This document shows, one piece after another, positions 50,449 through 53,178 of a DNA stretch of 53,178 nt. Source of the DNA: an uncultured Faecalibacterium sp. Its GTDB lineage: Bacteria; Bacillota; Clostridia; Oscillospirales; Ruminococcaceae. The first letter of the stretch is position 1. The number at the start of each line of letters is the position of its first letter. The stretch spans positions 1-53,178 of the forward strand of contig CAAHET010000048.1 of the NCBI GenBank assembly GCA_900772565.1. Reading direction: 5' to 3'. A model generated the notes under the pieces. It worked only from the letters and a program-made list of their open reading frames with translations. It did not search any database and was not told where the DNA came from. The translations under genes and the position numbers were made by a program.

Positions 50449-52308
50449 ATGTTTGATCCCAAACTGAAAGAAGCGCTGGGACGGGTGCAGAAGCCCGGCC
50501 GCTATACCGGCGGCGAGCCCGGCAGTATCTATAAAGAAAAGGATAAGGTAGATGTGCGCTTTGCCTTCTGCTTCCCGGATACCTATGAGGTGGGAATGTC
50601 CTTTCTGGGCGAAAAGATCCTGTACGAGCTGCTCAACAGCCACGAGAACTGGTGGTGCGAGCGTGCCTTTATGCCCTGGCTGGATATGAAGGCAGAGATG
50701 GAGCGTCTGCAGCTGCCGCTGTACACCATGGAGAGCAAAGACCCCCTCACGGCCTTTGACGCCGTGGGCTTTACCTTGCAGTACGAGCTTTCCTACACCA
50801 ATATCCTTGCCATGCTGGACTTGGCTGGCATCCCGTTCTATTCCAAAGACCGCGATGACCGCTGGCCGCTGATCGTAGCGGGCGGCCCCTGCGCCTGCAA
50901 TGCGGAGCCTATCGCGGATTTCTTTGACGTCATCCAGCTGGGCGAGGGCGAAAACCAGCTGCCCGCCATCTGCGCCGAGATCGAAAAGGCAAAAAAAGAG
51001 GGCATCTCCAAAAAGCAGCTGCTGCTCAACATTGCAAAGATCCCGGGCGTATACATCCCGGCTTTCTACGATGTCACCTACCATGAGGACGGTCGGGTCA
51101 AGGCCATCACCCCCAACGAGCCGGGCATCCCGGCATGCATCACCAAGGCTATCATCAAGGATCTGAACCAGTTTGCCCCGCCCACCAACTTTGTGGTGCC
51201 CATGGTGGGTGCCATTCAGGATCGCGCCAGCATTGAGGTGCTGCGCGGCTGCGTGCGCGGCTGCCGGTTCTGTCAGGCAGGCTTTTTGTACCGCCCCATG
51301 CGCCAGCGCGATGCCAGTTTGCTGAACAAGGCCGCGCAGGATCTGTGCGCCAACACCGGCTACGAGGAGCTGAGCCTTTCCAGCCTTTCCACCTCTGACC
51401 ACGGTCAGCTGGAAGAGCTGCTGGACGATCTGAACGAGTGGGCACCCAAGGAGCACGTCAGCCTGTCGCTGCCCTCCCTGCGTGTGGACAACTTCTCCCA
51501 GAGCCTCATCGAAAAAACCACCAAGGTGCGCAAGAGCGGTCTGACCTTTGCTGCCGAGGCCGGTACTCAGCGCCTGCGCAATGTCATCAACAAAAACGTC
51601 ACTTGGGACGAGATCGAAAAGACCTGCACCATCGCCTTCAACGCGGGCTACACCTCGGTCAAACTCTACTTCATGATGGGTCTGCCCACCGAGACCATGG
51701 AGGATATCGAAGGCATTGCCGAGACCGCCCAGAAGGTGGTAGACCTCTACTACAAGAACACGAACCACGCCAAGGGGCGCGGCGTGCAGGTGACCATCAG
51801 CTGCGCCTGCTTTGTGCCCAAGCCCCACACTCCCTTCCAGTTCGTGCCCATGGATACCGCCGAGACCCTGCAGGCCAAGCAGAAGCACCTGCTGGAAAGC
51901 GTGCACAGCCGCAAGATCAAGGTGAACTACCACGACAGCACCACCAGCTTTTTGGAGGGTGTGTTCGCCAAGGGCGACCGCCGCCTTGCTCCGGTCATCG
52001 TGGAGGCGTATAAGCGCGGCTGCTACTTCGACGGCTGGGAAGAGTGCTTCAAGTACGATACATGGATGCAGACCTTTGCAGACCTCGGCATCGACCCCGC
52101 TTTCTACTGCCAGCGCCCCATCGCGCTGGACGAGGTGACCCCGTGGTCTCACATGGACTACGGCATCACCCACGAGTATCTGGTGCGGGAGTACAACAAG
52201 GCTCTGGCCGCCCAGACCACCCCGCCCTGCAACCGTGCCTGCAACGCCTGCGGTGCCAACCATCTGTTAGGAGGTCCCTGCTTTGATTACAGTCAGAATC
52301 TCGTTTGA
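50449..52308 (+). CDS. Radical SAM protein of the TIGR03960 type
   Basis: This 619-residue protein has an N-terminal B12-binding-like domain (FAFCFPDTYEVGMSFLGEKI) and a radical SAM core with RGCVRGCRFCQAGFLYRP (about 266-283, CxxxCxxC). The C-terminal cysteine cluster is CNRACNACGANHLLGGPC. The family is always coupled to a DUF2344 protein, here overlapping by 26 bases, and often lies near rng and rplU/rpmA. A role in tRNA or rRNA modification has been suggested but not shown. GGAGG, six bases before 50449, favours this ATG over 50437 and TTG 50431. Confidence 0.88.
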   Translation: MFDPKLKEALGRVQKPGRYTGGEPGSIYKEKDKVDVRFAFCFPDTYEVGMSFLGEKILYELLNSHENWWCERAFMPWLDMKAEMERLQLPLYTMESKDPLTAFDAVGFTLQYELSYTNILAMLDLAGIPFYSKDRDDRWPLIVAGGPCACNAEPIADFFDVIQLGEGENQLPAICAEIEKAKKEGISKKQLLLNIAKIPGVYIPAFYDVTYHEDGRVKAITPNEPGIPACITKAIIKDLNQFAPPTNFVVPMVGAIQDRASIEVLRGCVRGCRFCQAGFLYRPMRQRDASLLNKAAQDLCANTGYEELSLSSLSTSDHGQLEELLDDLNEWAPKEHVSLSLPSLRVDNFSQSLIEKTTKVRKSGLTFAAEAGTQRLRNVINKNVTWDEIEKTCTIAFNAGYTSVKLYFMMGLPTETMEDIEGIAETAQKVVDLYYKNTNHAKGRGVQVTISCACFVPKPHTPFQFVPMDTAETLQAKQKHLLESVHSRKIKVNYHDSTTSFLEGVFAKGDRRLAPVIVEAYKRGCYFDGWEECFKYDTWMQTFADLGIDPAFYCQRPIALDEVTPWSHMDYGITHEYLVREYNKALAAQTTPPCNRACNACGANHLLGGPCFDYSQNLV

Positions 52309-52927
52309 AAAGAAAAATGAAGCCTCCTATATCTCCCTGCTGGACTTGCAGCGGGTGATGCAGCGGGTGCTCAAGCGCAGCGGCCTGCCGGTGTGGCATA
52401 CGCTGGGCTTTAACCCCCATATCTACATGACCTTTGCCTGCCCGCTCTCGCTGGGGCAGGAGAGCGAGTGCGAGTGTGTGGACGTCAAGACCGAAGCCGA
52501 AGCCCCGGATTTTTCCCGGTGGCAGAGCGCGCTCAACGCCATCATGCCCGCCGGCATCTACGTTACCCGGGTGGCTCCGGTGGAGATGAAGGCGGACAGC
52601 ATCGCTTTTGCCTGCTACCGCATCAGCTACCCGGCGGCTGCCGCTGCGGTGCTGGAGCAGTATAACGCACTGGAAGCAGCCCCTGTGGAAAAGCACAGCA
52701 AGCGCGGCAAAAAGATCGTGGACCTCAAAGAACATATCCCGCAGCTGCGCTATACCGCACTGGGGGACACCGTACAGCTGGAGCTTTGCCTGCCCGCTGC
52801 GCAGGAGTTGAACCTGAACCCCTCGCTGCTCACCGGTTTTCTGGAAGAAAAGTTCGGCCTGCCCGCTGCAAGTGCCAACATTCTGCGCACGGAGTTTTTG
52901 ACGGCAGACCGCAAGCGGTTTGTCTAA
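52283..52927 (+). CDS. DUF2344 (TIGR03936) radical-SAM-associated protein
   Basis: This 214-residue protein begins ITVRISFEKKNEASYISLLDLQRVMQR and includes SGLPVWHTLGFNPHIYM (about 34-50), diagnostic for DUF2344. It is fused to or follows TIGR03960 radical SAM proteins in most Firmicutes and is thought to be its partner domain. The start is TTG at 52283, with AGGAGG eight bases upstream, inside the end of the preceding gene, so the two are translationally coupled. No terminator is obvious after it. Confidence 0.88.
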   Translation: MITVRISFEKKNEASYISLLDLQRVMQRVLKRSGLPVWHTLGFNPHIYMTFACPLSLGQESECECVDVKTEAEAPDFSRWQSALNAIMPAGIYVTRVAPVEMKADSIAFACYRISYPAAAAAVLEQYNALEAAPVEKHSKRGKKIVDLKEHIPQLRYTALGDTVQLELCLPAAQELNLNPSLLTGFLEEKFGLPAASANILRTEFLTADRKRFV

Positions 52928-52992
52928 TACGCCGTAAAAGTCCGTCTACCGGACAATACAGAAAATTTTTGCGATATTTTTCGGCAAATCGC

Positions 52993-53021
52993 TTGCATTC
53001 AAGCCGGTTTTGTGCTATCCT
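52993..53021 (+). promoter_or_regulatory. Promoter of the probable rplS gene
   Basis: TTGCAT (52993-52998) and TATCCT (53016-53021) are 17 bases apart. The start is predicted near 53028. Confidence 0.75.
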
Positions 53022-53027
53022 ATTAGG

Positions 53028-53133
53028 GCGTTAGTGTCCGCTGAGACCACAGCGGGGTTAATGACAAGTATTTATCATTAAACGGGCGGTCCTCTGACGG
53101 CTATGCCGTGCATGAACGTCTAAAAACAAATGG
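53028..53133 (+). promoter_or_regulatory. Structured leader, probable ribosomal-protein autoregulatory element
   Basis: The leader of about 105 bases contains three hairpins: CCGCTG-AGACCA-CAGCGG (53038-53055), TTAATGA-10-TCATTAA (53058-53081), and ACGGC-TAT-GCCGT (53097-53109). A possible closing pairing joins GGGCGTT (near 53026) and AACGTCT (near 53115). Such leaders control several ribosomal protein operons. I could not match it with certainty to the known L19 leader. Confidence 0.55.
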
Positions 53134-53144
53134 AGGATTCAAAA

Positions 53145-53178
53145 ATGGACGCACTGAAGATTATTTCTGAAGGCAGCA
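53145..53178 (+). CDS. rplS: 5' end of a gene, probably ribosomal protein L19
   Basis: Only the first 11 codons are in the window (MDALKIISEGS), with GGAGG upstream (53132-53136). Clostridial L19 proteins often start MDALK/MDAIK followed by LxxE, and the folded leader fits a ribosomal protein gene. The identity is tentative because the conserved part lies outside the window. Confidence 0.5.
   Translation, partial: MDALKIISEGS

Noticed and set aside
50275..52263. A 662-codon minus-strand frame opposite the radical SAM gene.
   Set aside because: Antisense shadow; the plus-strand product has full family motifs.

Overview
The window looks like chromosome of a low-to-mid-GC-branch Firmicute of the Oscillospiraceae (Ruminococcaceae), most probably Faecalibacterium or a close relative. 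This rests on the gene families (SepF, DivIVA, YlmH, YlbF, DnaD, WalJ, class III fructose bisphosphatase, PerR-like Fur), strong AGGAGG ribosome binding sites, TTG starts, and a moderately high GC content. The species is inferred from style, not from a search.

Layout. 1-110: 3' end of a 5S rRNA gene and its terminator. 120-1230: a PadR regulator and membrane protein cassette, flanked by a second copy of the 5S tail and terminator. 1545-3227: a D,D-carboxypeptidase and a CxxCxxCC protein. 3414-6289: a three-gene ABC importer (lipoprotein, permease, ATPase). 6411-10729: KDG-type sugar kinase, PflX-like radical SAM protein and class III FBPase. 11011-15607: murA and walJ, then a minus-strand primosome operon (unknown 122-aa protein, DnaD, DnaC-like loader). 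15800-15875: tRNA-Thr(CGU). 16051-26741: a complete type I-C CRISPR-Cas locus on the minus strand (cas3, cas5c, cas8c, cas7c, cas4, cas1, cas2, then 33 repeats and 32 spacers), with a small structured RNA and a cysteine-rich protein gene carrying an in-frame amber codon beyond the distal end. 26927-29839: YeaQ/GlsB-type membrane protein, nth, rarA and a PerR/Fur regulator. 29958-37644: miaB, ylbF, mutS, mutL, miaA. 37650-46373: an envelope adaptor, sepF, ylmH, divIVA, ileS, lspA, rluD and a degenerate HAD protein. 46456-52927: comEA-like, ppk1, an M23/M50 pair resembling SpoIVFA/SpoIVFB, and a radical SAM/DUF2344 pair. 53016-53178: promoter, folded leader and first codons of what is probably rplS (L19).

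The most interesting element lies in the 377-base gap between cas3 and cas5. On the plus strand a good promoter (24360-24388) is followed by a degenerate CRISPR repeat. Its stem sequence has diverged, but pairing is kept, and the 12-nt 3' handle GTGGATAGAAAT is identical to the array repeat. Next come a 25-nt spacer-like segment and a 12-bp terminator-like hairpin. The 25-nt segment matches 19 of its first 24 bases to a site 122 bases away, preceded by TTC, the known type I-C PAM. That site lies just downstream of the best promoter for the cas5-8-7-4-1-2 operon. Two of the five mismatches are at positions 6 and 12, which are flipped out in Cascade. This is the architecture expected of a crRNA-like guide that sends Cascade to repress its own operon (CreR/CreA type logic), here in a type I-C system.

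How the parts work together: most of the rest is housekeeping (envelope and division, translation and tRNA modification, mismatch repair, primosome, central carbon). The CRISPR locus is the main accessory module. It lies between the tRNA-Thr/DnaD side and nth/rarA without obvious integration repeats. The 5S-linked PadR cassette is the second likely acquired segment.
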